DNA of 45,845 bases from Bacillota bacterium (GTDB taxonomy: Bacteria; Bacillota; UBA994; UBA5500): positions 1-45,845 of the forward strand of contig JAAYHE010000014.1 of assembly GCA_012735505.1 (NCBI GenBank), read 5' to 3'. The notes beneath the pieces were generated by a model that worked only from the letters and a program-made list of their open reading frames with translations, made no database searches and was not told where the DNA came from. A program made the position numbers and the translations under genes. Below are positions 7,896 to 16,855 of the stretch, one piece after another (position 1 is the stretch's first letter; each line of letters starts with the position of its first letter).

Positions 7896-9476
7896 TTATT
7901 TCTCTAAAACAAATTCACAGCCCACTAGCTCGTCGGGAATCTGCACAATATGGTACGGATAAGTGATAGCTTGGGTTACAATTGCACCTGGAGGCGGATC
8001 TTGCTCGCTTACCCTAACTAGCACGCGCTCGCCATCACGCACTAGCGCATCGATGCTTATCCCATAACCGCCGGTAGAGCAATAGCCACGAAATGCAACC
8101 AAAAGAGCTTTATCTGCCCACTCACCCGGATTTTGCAGCAATTCGCGACCATAGCCAGTCAACACCCCGCGCCAACTGCGGTCAATGTTTGGTTTAAGGA
8201 TGGCACGCACTGGCACTAGCCGGCTCCATGTTTCCTTCTCTATGGCTACTTGCACATCATGACCAAGATAGATGGGATCGATATAAACTGCTGTGTACGG
8301 GTAGCAGATTACATCTGCCTGCATGGAATCTGGGTCGGGATCGCTATATTGAACCCGAGCAGTAATGGAACCCCAGGCATTAAGCTCTAACGACTGCAAC
8401 TTCACCCCATAACCGGTGGAAGGAACTGGACCCCGCTTGACCACCAGTAGCAACTTGTCTTCACCTGCAAGCTGCACCGGCTTAACTGCTATCCCAGCTG
8501 ACTCTAGATCCGCCCAGTTGACATTAACCCGGGTTGCTTCCCGATAAGGAATAGAGGTTAGCAACCGCTGGCTGTTAAGTAACCTGCCTTCGCTGCTTTC
8601 GATACGCCAGCCGTGGATCTCGGGCAATTCTTCTGGCAGAAGCAGCGCTTGATATACGTATTGCATCACGGTCGCTTGAGAAGAATCTGGGTCCGGGTTG
8701 ATCAGCTTGACGCGCACGACTAATTCACCGTCGTTTACATGCAGTGACTCGACTGCAATGCCATAACCGGTACTTCCTTGCCAGCCCCGCACCACAACCA
8801 GTACGTTCTGATGATGCAGATTGCGTCCGGGGCTCTCGAGCAGGTTGGCGGCAGGCCCATACCAAAGCAGCGGTTTGGCCGGATCAATTTGCAGCAAATC
8901 GGCCTGCAAAACAGCATCTGGCAAAACCCGATGCTTAATGATTACCGGTTCCGGAGTGGGGCGGGGTCTTTCGGGCCGCTCGGGCTGCCGCTGCCAACAA
9001 ATTTTGATTTTACCATTTGGCAGAAAGTCCACCCTAGCTCCTAGAATTTCACAAAGGAAACGGACCGGCACAAACATGGTACCGTTATTGCCCTTTTGCT
9101 GCGGTGCTATCGGCAGCAAGCGGCGTTGGCCATTAACGTAGCAGACTGTTTTCCCCGCCTGCATTATGATCTCCGTCTCACCAAAGGTCAGGGTGACTTG
9201 CTTGTTTTTCTTATCGAAATCGACCTTGCCACCCAATTTATTGACTACACTACGCACTGGCGCTAGGGCATGCTTACCCTCGATCATAGGCGCCTCCGGC
9301 AAGTCAAACTTTGCTCCATCACTATTCCCCACTTTCTGCCCTAAAAACAGCTCAATAACTACTTGGGAAGGTTGACCCGGCGGCAGAATGACTTTAGGTG
9401 GGGCAGCGGCTACAGGCATCAGTGCAAGCCCTAAAATTAAGGTAACACTTGTCAGCAGTGCACATAACTTCCGCAT
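7896..9476 (-). CDS. Secreted stalk-type protein: copper-amine-oxidase N-like domain plus three PrcB-like repeats
   Basis: This 526-residue protein has a signal peptide (residues 1-24), then a region typical of the copper amine oxidase N-terminal-like domain (FVPVRFLCEILGARVDF), common in Bacillota surface proteins and not an oxidase by itself. Three repeats of about 105 residues follow, each with a GYGI/V core and a DPDPDS or QDPPPG turn, then an aromatic-rich Y(V/P)Y motif: STGYGIAVESL, STGYGVKLQSL and TGGYGISIDAL. These match the C-terminal domain of the PrcB family as I remember it. A proline-rich linker joins the parts. AAAGGAGGG precedes the ATG at 9476. A cell-surface binding or structural role is inferred. 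Confidence 0.75.
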   Translation of the reverse strand: MRKLCALLTSVTLILGLALMPVAAAPPKVILPPGQPSQVVIELFLGQKVGNSDGAKFDLPEAPMIEGKHALAPVRSVVNKLGGKVDFDKKNKQVTLTFGETEIIMQAGKTVCYVNGQRRLLPIAPQQKGNNGTMFVPVRFLCEILGARVDFLPNGKIKICWQRQPERPERPRPTPEPVIIKHRVLPDAVLQADLLQIDPAKPLLWYGPAANLLESPGRNLHHQNVLVVVRGWQGSTGYGIAVESLHVNDGELVVRVKLINPDPDSSQATVMQYVYQALLLPEELPEIHGWRIESSEGRLLNSQRLLTSIPYREATRVNVNWADLESAGIAVKPVQLAGEDKLLLVVKRGPVPSTGYGVKLQSLELNAWGSITARVQYSDPDPDSMQADVICYPYTAVYIDPIYLGHDVQVAIEKETWSRLVPVRAILKPNIDRSWRGVLTGYGRELLQNPGEWADKALLVAFRGYCSTGGYGISIDALVRDGERVLVRVSEQDPPPGAIVTQAITYPYHIVQIPDELVGCEFVLEK

Positions 9477-9577
9477 CTATAGCCCTCCTTTGCATCTTCT
9501 CAATACAAGAGACGGCAAAAAGTCCCACTTTGTTCCCTGCCTCCCCTGCATAAAGCTAATAACCCCCGCCACTTCGC

Positions 9578-9763
9578 TCAATCACCGGTTTTCCGCTCAA
9601 AAATGATTTCGAACCTTGTAGGTCTACCGTGCCCCGTATATCCAACTGGAAGAACCTGTACTAACCTCCAGCCCTCTTTAGCATGTTGATCAATAATTTC
9701 ATGGTGGTTAGCTGCTTTAAAGAATCCTCCCATAGTAGCCTCTACATATTTATACTCATACAC
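9578..9763 (-). CDS. DUF4177 family small protein
   Basis: The 61-residue protein shows the DUF4177 pattern: an MYEYKYVE start, a central HAKEGWRLVQVLP core and a FEIIFERK end. The family is small, cytoplasmic and of unknown function. GGAGGTG lies at good spacing before the ATG. It is followed at some distance by the gene at 9476 on the same strand and preceded by the nitroreductase and a strong terminator, so it probably has its own promoter. Confidence 0.75.
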   Translation of the reverse strand: MYEYKYVEATMGGFFKAANHHEIIDQHAKEGWRLVQVLPVGYTGHGRPTRFEIIFERKTGD

Positions 9764-9793
9764 GATTTGTTCACCTCCATGGGGAAACGCACG

Positions 9794-9820
9794 AAGGCGG
9801 AGGACAGCTCCCTCCGCCTT
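9794..9820 (-). terminator. Hairpin after the nitroreductase gene
   Basis: AAGGCGGAGG pairs with CCTCCGCCTT around a 7-base loop, directly downstream of the nitroreductase stop on the minus strand. The T-rich tail is weak, but the perfect 10-bp stem supports termination. Confidence 0.6.
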
Positions 9821-9833
9821 CTACCTTGTTAGC

Positions 9834-10334
9834 TTACCACTTTTCGTAATGCACTTTAGCTGGATCGAAACGCTGGGCCGGTCCTTTCTCCTCTGCCGGG
9901 TGGCCTAGAGCGATGAGGCAGAAAGGCGTATGACTTGCGGGAACTTGCAGCAGGTCACGGACGGCTTGCACCGGCTCTGGATTAGGGTAAATGCCTAACC
10001 AGACTGATCCTAGCCCTAAACCGGTAGCTGCCAGCAAAATGTTTTGGGTAGCTGCAGCACAATCCTGCTGCCAAAAGGTGTGCGTTGCATCTCCACAGAC
10101 GGCTATACACAAGGTAGCTTGTTTTAGCATTTTGGCATAGCGGTGGACGTCCGACAATCGATCTAGGGTCTCGCGCTCCTGCACCACAATGAAATGCCAA
10201 TGTTGCCGGTTGTGGGCGCTAGGGGCGGCCATGGCTGCCTCCAGCATAGCCTGGATATGTTCCTTGGCTACTGGTTGATCGGTAAACTTACGGATGCTAC
10301 GCCGCTGATGTATTAACTGTAAGGCTGCTTGCAT
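9834..10334 (-). CDS. Nitroreductase family protein
   Basis: This 166-residue flavoprotein-type sequence has the family's N-terminal RRSIRKFTDQPV (phosphate-binding arginines), the APSAHNRQHWHFIVV core and the C-terminal glycine-rich GLGLGSVWLGIYP with LIALGHPAEE. Such proteins bind FMN and reduce nitro compounds, quinones or other acceptors with NAD(P)H. It is a short member of the family. TAAAGGAGG at the right distance supports the ATG at 10334. The substrate is unknown. Its downstream hairpin isolates it from the DUF4177 gene. Confidence 0.9.
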   Translation of the reverse strand: MQAALQLIHQRRSIRKFTDQPVAKEHIQAMLEAAMAAPSAHNRQHWHFIVVQERETLDRLSDVHRYAKMLKQATLCIAVCGDATHTFWQQDCAAATQNILLAATGLGLGSVWLGIYPNPEPVQAVRDLLQVPASHTPFCLIALGHPAEEKGPAQRFDPAKVHYEKW

Positions 10335-10455
10335 GATCCTATACCTCCTTTAGAAGTAATTATAGCCAATAATTCGCTGCCTGAGCGTAGGAATCTTATA
10401 TCTCCTAGGATTCCGTCTTGCTGGCAGGGAAAAGCTCGGAGCCGGCACATTAGAT

Positions 10456-11898
10456 TTAAGCATCATCGCCTATTAGCCGTCTCCTTCTTAATACTAAGAT
10501 AATAACAGCAGCCAAAATTGATAGCGCTGCCGCTATTGCAACTACCGGACTAAACTTAGCCGCAGGTTGCACAATCATCACACTGTATTGCAGGCTAGGC
10601 TCGTAGCGGAAAGCGACCTCCCGCAGAGCAGACACCAGCTCCGCCTGAGACATCTTCCTTATTGGGCCTGCCGACCTCCAAGGCAGTTCCTCCATCCCCC
10701 GCAACCAGGCATCAATTAGGGTGCGGGGTACATTTTCAGGCAGATTGGCAGACCCAGAAGTGTCTGACGCAAGCATGGCAACTTCTGCCTCGGTCGGACC
10801 TGCAAGTGCAAGGTCGGCGAAGATTTCGCTAGCCACTTGGGTAAGCATGGTTGCTTGGGCCTGTAGCTGAGCTTGCCTGGTCCCTAGGTCAAGTTCGTAG
10901 CCCACCAGGTAGCCGCTAACGGCACTATTCCTTAATACACTACGTAGCGATTCTGCTGTTTGCAGCCCGGGCGGGGGTTGGGAAGCCAGGCGCCCTAGCG
11001 CAATGTTCATTAGAGCAGACAGTAAAGGGGCATCCTCTTGTTTCGCCAAACTGCTGCCTGCCCCGAGCATGAGGATAGGGCGTTGCAAAGCTGCCAACTT
11101 CACATGCGCGATTGCCGGCAATTTTAGGTTGACAACAGGAACAAGGGGTTCTGGTTCTTCGGGAACTGCGGCAATTGATTCCTCCAGGGCAGCCAGAGCC
11201 GCGTCCTTGTCGAAATTGCCCACCAGGACGATGATCAGCCGGCTGGCCGAGTATTCTCGCTGCATAAACTCTAAGACTTGGCTAGGAGCCACATCAGTAA
11301 CAGCTACTTGGAAAAGCTGCTGGCAATAGGGTGTCCCCTGAAAGAAGTGATCTTGAAAGGCATTATAAGGCGCTGCCAGCTGGTGGCTTGTCATATAATT
11401 TAATTCACGCCGCACATTTGTATAAACTTCATTGTAATAGGCAGTAGAATTGATATTACCCGGGAACAGTCCTTGTACGAGTCGCTTGATAGCCTCTGGG
11501 AGATGTTGACCCGGCACCGTCAACTCATATTGGGTGTAATCGTGCCCGGTCCAGCCGTTGCACAATGTCCAAATGCCTTGCGTAACATCTCCGACACCGC
11601 CCACCCAATCGATGAGGGCAATCCTCTTGACAGTAGGATTACGAAAGACCATATGCTCGGCTAAGTGGGCACAATGGGCCTCCCCTGCTTTTTGGTGACC
11701 ATGGCCGGCCAACATGATGGCGAACACCGATACCTGATCGCCATATGCATCCGTCTGCCGCAGCAATACTTTTACCTTGCCAACCATCACCTCGGCAAAA
11801 TCTGCGTTAGCCATAGCACTCGCTGGGAGCGGAGCGATAGTTATCACCAAAAAGGCAATCAGATAGATTAACAGCAATGACCGCCATTTTCTGAGCAA
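10456..11898 (-). CDS. Membrane-anchored M16 (pitrilysin/insulinase) peptidase homologue
   Basis: The 480-residue protein has a signal peptide (about residues 8-28), an inverted zinc motif HLAEH at residues 78-82, and a candidate third ligand glutamate at residue 157 in the YNEVYTNVRREL helix, at the expected distance. A membrane helix near the C-terminus (about 447-470), followed by RRRR, anchors it so that the peptidase faces outside. M16 enzymes degrade peptides. It is about as long as one two-domain M16 unit. The start is TTG at 11898, preceded by AAGGGGGGTG. The propeller lipoprotein gene lies upstream on the same strand with about 100 bases between, so they may be co-transcribed. Confidence 0.82.
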   Translation of the reverse strand: MLRKWRSLLLIYLIAFLVITIAPLPASAMANADFAEVMVGKVKVLLRQTDAYGDQVSVFAIMLAGHGHQKAGEAHCAHLAEHMVFRNPTVKRIALIDWVGGVGDVTQGIWTLCNGWTGHDYTQYELTVPGQHLPEAIKRLVQGLFPGNINSTAYYNEVYTNVRRELNYMTSHQLAAPYNAFQDHFFQGTPYCQQLFQVAVTDVAPSQVLEFMQREYSASRLIIVLVGNFDKDAALAALEESIAAVPEEPEPLVPVVNLKLPAIAHVKLAALQRPILMLGAGSSLAKQEDAPLLSALMNIALGRLASQPPPGLQTAESLRSVLRNSAVSGYLVGYELDLGTRQAQLQAQATMLTQVASEIFADLALAGPTEAEVAMLASDTSGSANLPENVPRTLIDAWLRGMEELPWRSAGPIRKMSQAELVSALREVAFRYEPSLQYSVMIVQPAAKFSPVVAIAAALSILAAVIILVLRRRRLIGDDA

Positions 11899-11996
11899 GG
11901 TTCACACCCCCCTTTCCCCTTGCCTCTAAAGAGGTGAACAGTAAGCATGAGCGTAGTCAACTCGCCCTTCTAGCGGTCTCGCCGCTACTGAGCCGC

Positions 11997-13568
11997 TTAA
12001 GGGCTAATCTCCAACTCTTCCCCTGGCTTATACCAGCGCCCTTCAATACGCTCGTAGCTAACTGTATTGGGGCCGGTCCAGCCCGCAGGGCGATAGGATG
12101 TTTCTCCGTCAGCTTGCTTTAAAATGCGCTTCTCGCCAGTAGCCAAATCAAAAAGAACCAAATCGGCCGTATAGCCTGGAATAAAGTCAATAGTGGGGGC
12201 AACATCGCTAGGTGTAGCCAGTAACAGCAGGCTTGAATCAGGTGCCCAGTATGCCAGGGTGTAAACGGGCAAATCTAACACTACCTGACATTCGGGGAGA
12301 CTATATACTTTTAAATGAGTTTTCATGCCCGGCTGCTCATGGATACTCAAATAGCGGCCGTCGGGAGACCAGGCTAGATGATGCAGTTGCTTGAAACCAC
12401 CAGAACGCACACCAAGCAAGCGCCGAGGATCCGCTTCGTGTAATTGCCAAACGTAGCAATCGGTAGCTGTGAGAAAAGCTACAGCTGACCGATCCCGTCT
12501 CCACGTGATAGCCCTGAGCCCTGCGAGCTGTAACTTCCGGCTCAATATCTCTGCTAAATTAGAACTAGCCAATTCCTCTGCTGTTAAAGTAGGTACTAGC
12601 GGATTCTCGGTTACTTCTCCAACATAATAGACTAGCGCCTCTTCTTCGCGCCCATTATGGAAATAGCGCTGACGGAAAAGCACCCGTTCAGGGCCGTCCC
12701 ACTTTACAGGCACAAATTCATATTCCGCGGTGGAACTAGCCAACCTCTGCAAGACTCTTGTTTCTGCAGCGAAGATCGCCAAGTCGATACCGTATTCGGG
12801 CGAACGCCAGAACAATTGCACATCGCGATTAAACAGGCCCACCAAAACCACGTTACGATCCGGGGCCCATAGAGCATGCCCCGCGATCTCAAGAATAGCG
12901 ACATGCTTAGCAGTCCGGGTATCGACAATGTCGCAACCGCGAGCTGGGCTAGTGCCGGTGTCAAGCCATAAGAAGCGATCATCGTACGACCATGCTATGT
13001 CGCCAGCGCAAGAGGCATTGACTCGCTCAATTTCTTGAGGTTCTACTTGCCCTACCTTCCATATATGCAACGATTCATTATTAAAGACAAAGGCAACGGC
13101 CTGCTCGTTTTTGGCCCATGTAACTAAGCTAACCGCCTCGTTTTCATTAAGAGCCGCCTTCATGGCCCCAATAGCTTTGTTGTTATCGATATTGACAGCA
13201 CTAATATTAGGCAACTTCGGTTTGCCATCAATCATCTCTGCGCGTGGCTCAATTCTGATGGTAATTTCCACTGTTATTCCACCGGTAACTTCACCTTGTA
13301 TTACTTCCTCTTGCTGCAAGGTTGGTGGCAATTGGCTCGTATCCCACCTTACCGCCTGCTGCTCCCTTTGCCCATCACTCAGCTCCACTGTCACTGTAGC
13401 CGGTAGTTTCAACTCTACCACCGGTGTACCCTTCGGCACTAGCAAAGGTTCCGGCCTTTCTACATGCGCTATGGTCGTTGTTGACTTGGGATTGCAGCCC
13501 AAGACAATGCCCGCACACACGCCCACGCAGCAAACCATTGCTATCCACATCTTCTTGCCCCTTTTCAC
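11997..13568 (-). CDS. Lipoprotein with an Ig-like region and a beta-propeller
   Basis: The 523-residue protein has a lipobox (GIVLGC, cysteine at residue 25), so it should be a membrane-anchored lipoprotein. Residues of about 50-110 (VTVELSDGQREQQAVRWDTS) resemble a bacterial Ig-like domain of the Big_4 type. The rest has propeller repeats with WSYDDRFLWL, WAPDRNVVLVG, WSPDGRYLSI and WAPDSSLLLL. GTG at 13568 is the start, with AAGGAGGTGA about 9 bases upstream. No enzyme motif is visible. It may act with the M16 homologue downstream, but only gene order supports this. Confidence 0.72.
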   Translation of the reverse strand: MKRGKKMWIAMVCCVGVCAGIVLGCNPKSTTTIAHVERPEPLLVPKGTPVVELKLPATVTVELSDGQREQQAVRWDTSQLPPTLQQEEVIQGEVTGGITVEITIRIEPRAEMIDGKPKLPNISAVNIDNNKAIGAMKAALNENEAVSLVTWAKNEQAVAFVFNNESLHIWKVGQVEPQEIERVNASCAGDIAWSYDDRFLWLDTGTSPARGCDIVDTRTAKHVAILEIAGHALWAPDRNVVLVGLFNRDVQLFWRSPEYGIDLAIFAAETRVLQRLASSTAEYEFVPVKWDGPERVLFRQRYFHNGREEEALVYYVGEVTENPLVPTLTAEELASSNLAEILSRKLQLAGLRAITWRRDRSAVAFLTATDCYVWQLHEADPRRLLGVRSGGFKQLHHLAWSPDGRYLSIHEQPGMKTHLKVYSLPECQVVLDLPVYTLAYWAPDSSLLLLATPSDVAPTIDFIPGYTADLVLFDLATGEKRILKQADGETSYRPAGWTGPNTVSYERIEGRWYKPGEELEISP

Positions 13569-13699
13569 CTTTTCTCACCTCCTTAGCTGTGCGGCGGCCT
13601 CCCTCTATCGCGGCAGGATTGCCCTGCCTGCTTGGCGAAGATTGAAAAGAGAAATTGTGCCTACTAGTTGTAAGGCAGCTATCCGCGAGGAGGTTCAGC

Positions 13700-14179
13700 A
13701 TGACAGCCATACATAATTTGATGCGCTACATTACCATCGCCTGTCCTTTTATAGTCACTTTACTCGCTGTAATCATAGATAAAGAAGCTGAGCAGAGACG
13801 CAAATGGCTAGGGTTGGGCACAGCTCTGTTGGGATTCCTGGTCTTGTTTCTGACCAAGGGAGAAAACTGGCTGTTTTGGCTCATCCCAGGTGCCCTCGCT
13901 TTCGTCTATTGCTGGCAGATGCGGGGCCTTGGTAAGTGGCTAGTTATTGGTTGGTGGCTGATGATCTGCAGTGTAAACTTAAGCAGTCTATTGCAGGCAG
14001 CGAAGTTGCCCCACTACGCCTACTACGGCCAAGCCCTCCTATTACCTGGCAACCTCGCCTTTTGGACAGTGCCACCCCTAACTATCTGGTATCTGTGGCA
14101 CAACCTGCCCTTAGCCTTTGACGTGCTCCGCGGTGGCAATTGGACCGAAACAGGCACGCCTTTATTAGTAAAATATTGA
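13700..14179 (+). CDS. Multi-pass membrane protein ending at an in-frame TGA
   Basis: From the ATG at 13700 (GAGGAGG just upstream) the frame encodes 159 residues with about five hydrophobic helices and no recognised domain. It ends LLVKY at TGA 14177-14179. The same frame stays open for another 174 codons beyond this TGA, see the next entry. It is therefore either a complete small membrane protein, the first half of a protein split by a nonsense mutation, or a protein read through the TGA. It lies divergent from the lipoprotein gene at 13568 with 130 bases between. Confidence 0.55.
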   Translation: MTAIHNLMRYITIACPFIVTLLAVIIDKEAEQRRKWLGLGTALLGFLVLFLTKGENWLFWLIPGALAFVYCWQMRGLGKWLVIGWWLMICSVNLSSLLQAAKLPHYAYYGQALLLPGNLAFWTVPPLTIWYLWHNLPLAFDVLRGGNWTETGTPLLVKY

Positions 14180-14701
14180 CTACTAGCAGTTATTGTTTTT
14201 ATTTCCCTTGCGGCCAACATATTCCTTTTTATACAGGAAACAAACTCTAAATCAATAATTAACGAACAAGCAGACTTAGCTCAACACGAAATGTACATTA
14301 GCCTTAATCAACTAAACTACCTCTTTAGCGATGCTGCTGGCGACCAACTGCAAGACTGGCTGGGCAATGCCTTCAATCACATCCGTATTTTCAATACCAG
14401 CGCCCAGCGCTTGGTTGCGCTCCATCGTATACATTGTGAAATCGACGGCCCTCTCTACTTCTTGATTTTTTCTTTGTCTGAAGGTTTGGTGCAAGCGGCG
14501 GAGCAAAGGGACCAATTGGACTCCGACGATATCGCTACTATAAGTTATATACTGGAAGCTTTAATAGACGCCATTGTCGGGGCCCGCAGGGGTAGCCCCC
14601 ACCAGTTGTCAAATACCTATGCGCAAGCTGCCGCTACCATCGTAGCGAAGCTACAAGACAGCGACCTTATCCGCTTTTTCGACCTGCAATATACTCCCTA
14701 G
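14180..14701 (+). CDS. Downstream in-frame half without an early start codon: membrane anchor plus helical domain
   Basis: Directly after TGA 14177-14179 the same frame encodes a hydrophobic helix (LLAVIVFISLAANIFLF) and then a helical soluble region of about 150 residues of no known family. The first ATG in this frame is at 14291, which would remove the helix, and no ATG, GTG or TTG lies between 14180 and 14290. Without the TGA the start of this part would read KYxLLAVIVF, a typical signal anchor if x were Trp. This argues that the TGA is a mutated TGG or a read-through codon, or that the true start has been lost. An annotation starting at 14291 would be a truncated call. Confidence 0.5.
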   Translation, partial: LLAVIVFISLAANIFLFIQETNSKSIINEQADLAQHEMYISLNQLNYLFSDAAGDQLQDWLGNAFNHIRIFNTSAQRLVALHRIHCEIDGPLYFLIFSLSEGLVQAAEQRDQLDSDDIATISYILEALIDAIVGARRGSPHQLSNTYAQAAATIVAKLQDSDLIRFFDLQYTP

Positions 14702-14716
14702 AGAGAGGTAAGTTAC

Positions 14717-15132
14717 ATGAAACAAGAATATCCGCGCTGGCTTAAAATTCTCGTTGTTGCCATGTTGCTGCCCATCGGTTGGCTAACCTACACAATTCTT
14801 ACCACCGACATGGGGTTGACATATACCCTGCTCGATGAAGGGGTGCAAATCGAGCACAAAGGCTTCCTCATTATGCTCGCTGAAAAGAAGCTGATCCCCT
14901 ATGACGACATAACCGACATACAAGTGCTAGAGCGCGTGCCGAAAATGAGAAAACTGTACGGTCTCGACGGCTTGCGCACTTGGATAGGCGATTTTACCTC
15001 CCCGGAATATGGGCAAACAGAAACTGGGCCGCTATTATCATCAAGACTAAGAACCAAACCTACGTCATTACGCCCGAACATGCCGCCCAATTCGCCCGGC
15101 AAATGCAAACGAAATGGGAATTACGACCTTAA
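14717..15132 (+). pseudogene. Bacterial PH-domain-like membrane protein with a one-base frameshift
   Basis: The frame from ATG 14717 (GAGAGAGG upstream) gives a membrane anchor (ILVVAMLLPIGWLTYTI) and a PH-like core with LIPYDDITDIQVLERVP and a RTWIGDFTSPEYG motif as in short bacterial PH domains. Near 15025 the sense moves one frame: from TGG at 15025 the other frame reads WAAIIIKTKNQTYVITPEHA, then FARQMQTKW, to a TAA at 15130-15132. Loss of a single T in a TT pair (act-tgg) would explain it. Without correction the frame runs to 15190 through the terminator with an unnatural tail. A sequencing or assembly error is possible. Same-strand neighbour of the TGA-split gene. Confidence 0.65.
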
Positions 15133-15150
15133 CATTACGACCTCAATTGC

Positions 15151-15188
15151 AATCAAAAAAACAGCCAAGGACGGCTGTTTTTTTGATT
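15151..15188. terminator. Strong bidirectional terminator
   Basis: AATCAAAAAAACAGCC pairs perfectly over 16 bp with GGCTGTTTTTTTGATT around a 6-base loop. It sits between converging genes and has T-runs on both strands. Confidence 0.9.
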
Positions 15189-15198
15189 GAGCCCTACC

Positions 15199-16758
15199 CT
15201 ATGGCCTCTGCCGGCGCAATACCTGGCCAGCCAACACCTCAGTCTGCTCCCCTTGCTCTAAGGCCAACTGACCATTGACCAAGACATAGTGTATGCCAGT
15301 AGCATAGCGATGGGGGTCTGTAAAAGTCGCTTCGTCGCGAATGGTTTCTGGATCGAAGATGGTGATGTCGGCGTAGCAGCCTGGGCGCAACAAACCGCGA
15401 TCCCAGAGTTGGAACCTGGCAGCAGCCAGGCCTGTCATTTTGCGTATGGCTTCTTCCAGGGTGAGCACCTGGCGCTCCCGCACATAGTGTCCTAGAACGC
15501 GCGGGAAAGTACCGTACGCTCTCGGATGCGGTTTTCCTTGGGCCCCTGGCCCTGCCGTCAGGGCACCAGAATCCGATCCGATCATTACCAATGGGTGGCG
15601 CATTACATACTCCACATCTTCCTCACACATCGAGAAACGCACCATACGCGTGCGGAAATCTTCTGCCAGCAGCAGGCTTATGGCGGCCTCTAACGGCGCC
15701 TGCCCCGTCATGGCACCAATTTCTTCTAAGTTCTTGCCTTCGAACTGCTTATTTTCCTCTAAGAAACAGCGTGAGACAACAATGGCATCCCACCGTCGCT
15801 GACTAGCCTGCATTTCTTCCCGGATACGAGCCCCTGTGTCTGGATCTAACAACCGCTGCCGCATGGCTTCTGGACCATCGGCATGCGCCCATTGGGGAAT
15901 TATCGACCTCAGCCCAGTAGAGCTAGCGATATAAGGATACTGATCCAGCGTAATATCCTGCCCCGCCGCCCGCTGGGCGTCGATGAGGGCCAATGATTCG
16001 CGCACTTTGCCCCAATTGGCCTCACCGGTAGCCTTATGGTGCGAAATATGCACCGGAATGCCGGCTTGCTCGCCGATGGTAAGCGCCTCTTTCACCGATT
16101 CCATTAGCCTGTTGCCCTCGTTACGCATATGGGTAGCATAAATGCCGCCGTAAGCCGCAACAGTTTTAGCTATCTCGATTAATTCGGCCGTACCGGCATA
16201 TGCACTCGGTGGATAAATAAGTCCACTGCTAAAACCAAAGGCGCCCTGTTGCATAGCAAGCTCGGCCAGCTGGCACATAGCTTCGAGTTCGGCGGGGGTT
16301 GCCTGCCGGTTGGCCATACCCATCACTATGCGGCGCAGGTTGCCATGGCCTATCAGGGGAATAACGTTTACTGCCACTCCCTGCTCTGTCAGCAGGTTCA
16401 AATAGTCATCCATGCTAGTCCAACGCGCATCTTTCGCAGCCGCCTCGTCTTCACCCTCTCCAGCCGCACGCGGAGCAGCCGAAGTGCCACATTGACCAAT
16501 TACCTCGGTAGTCACGCCCTGATAAATCTTGCTAGCGGCTCTGCCGTTGTTAAGCAAGTTACTATCAGAATGGGAGTGAGAGTCGATAAAACCTGGTGCC
16601 ACCACCAAACCACTGGCATCGATAACCCGCTTAGCAGCCTGAGTAGATAGGCGCCCCACTTCAACAATTTTCTCGCCTTGCACGGCCACGTCGCCGTAGA
16701 ACCACGCATTACCAGTCCCGTCAATCACCTTGCCATTCCTAATAATCAAATCAAACAT
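15199..16758 (-). CDS. N-acyl-D-amino-acid deacylase (D-aminoacylase, amidohydrolase superfamily)
   Basis: The 519-residue protein shows the metal-dependent amidohydrolase pattern: N-terminal IIRNGKVIDGTG, the metal-binding DSHSHSD, GVTTEVIGQCG, ATHMRNEG, HISHHKATG, and MIGSDSGAL with the late active-site aspartate. The family removes acyl groups from N-acyl-D-amino acids and frees D-amino acids for use. The length fits the family's usual 480-530. The ATG at 16758 is preferred, with AAAGGGGTGG before it; an in-frame GTG at 16779 would put the ribosome binding site inside the gene. It is divergent from the peroxiredoxin gene. Exact substrate cannot be read. Confidence 0.88.
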   Translation of the reverse strand: MFDLIIRNGKVIDGTGNAWFYGDVAVQGEKIVEVGRLSTQAAKRVIDASGLVVAPGFIDSHSHSDSNLLNNGRAASKIYQGVTTEVIGQCGTSAAPRAAGEGEDEAAAKDARWTSMDDYLNLLTEQGVAVNVIPLIGHGNLRRIVMGMANRQATPAELEAMCQLAELAMQQGAFGFSSGLIYPPSAYAGTAELIEIAKTVAAYGGIYATHMRNEGNRLMESVKEALTIGEQAGIPVHISHHKATGEANWGKVRESLALIDAQRAAGQDITLDQYPYIASSTGLRSIIPQWAHADGPEAMRQRLLDPDTGARIREEMQASQRRWDAIVVSRCFLEENKQFEGKNLEEIGAMTGQAPLEAAISLLLAEDFRTRMVRFSMCEEDVEYVMRHPLVMIGSDSGALTAGPGAQGKPHPRAYGTFPRVLGHYVRERQVLTLEEAIRKMTGLAAARFQLWDRGLLRPGCYADITIFDPETIRDEATFTDPHRYATGIHYVLVNGQLALEQGEQTEVLAGQVLRRQRP

Positions 16759-16855
16759 TTGCCACCACCCCTTTCTCACTACCTTAAAATAACATTCGCG
16801 ACGGTCAGGACATTTCCTCCAAATACTTTGATACTAGCTCTTGCAATCCTCCTTT

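Noticed and set aside
14177-14179. Third selenocysteine codon
   Set aside because: The TGA lies next to a membrane helix (KY-x-LLAV) with no redox motif, and no stable G-loop hairpin follows within the SECIS distance.
14717-15190. Programmed frameshift or long C-terminus in the PH-like gene
   Set aside because: No slippery heptamer was seen, and the uncorrected frame runs through the strong terminator.
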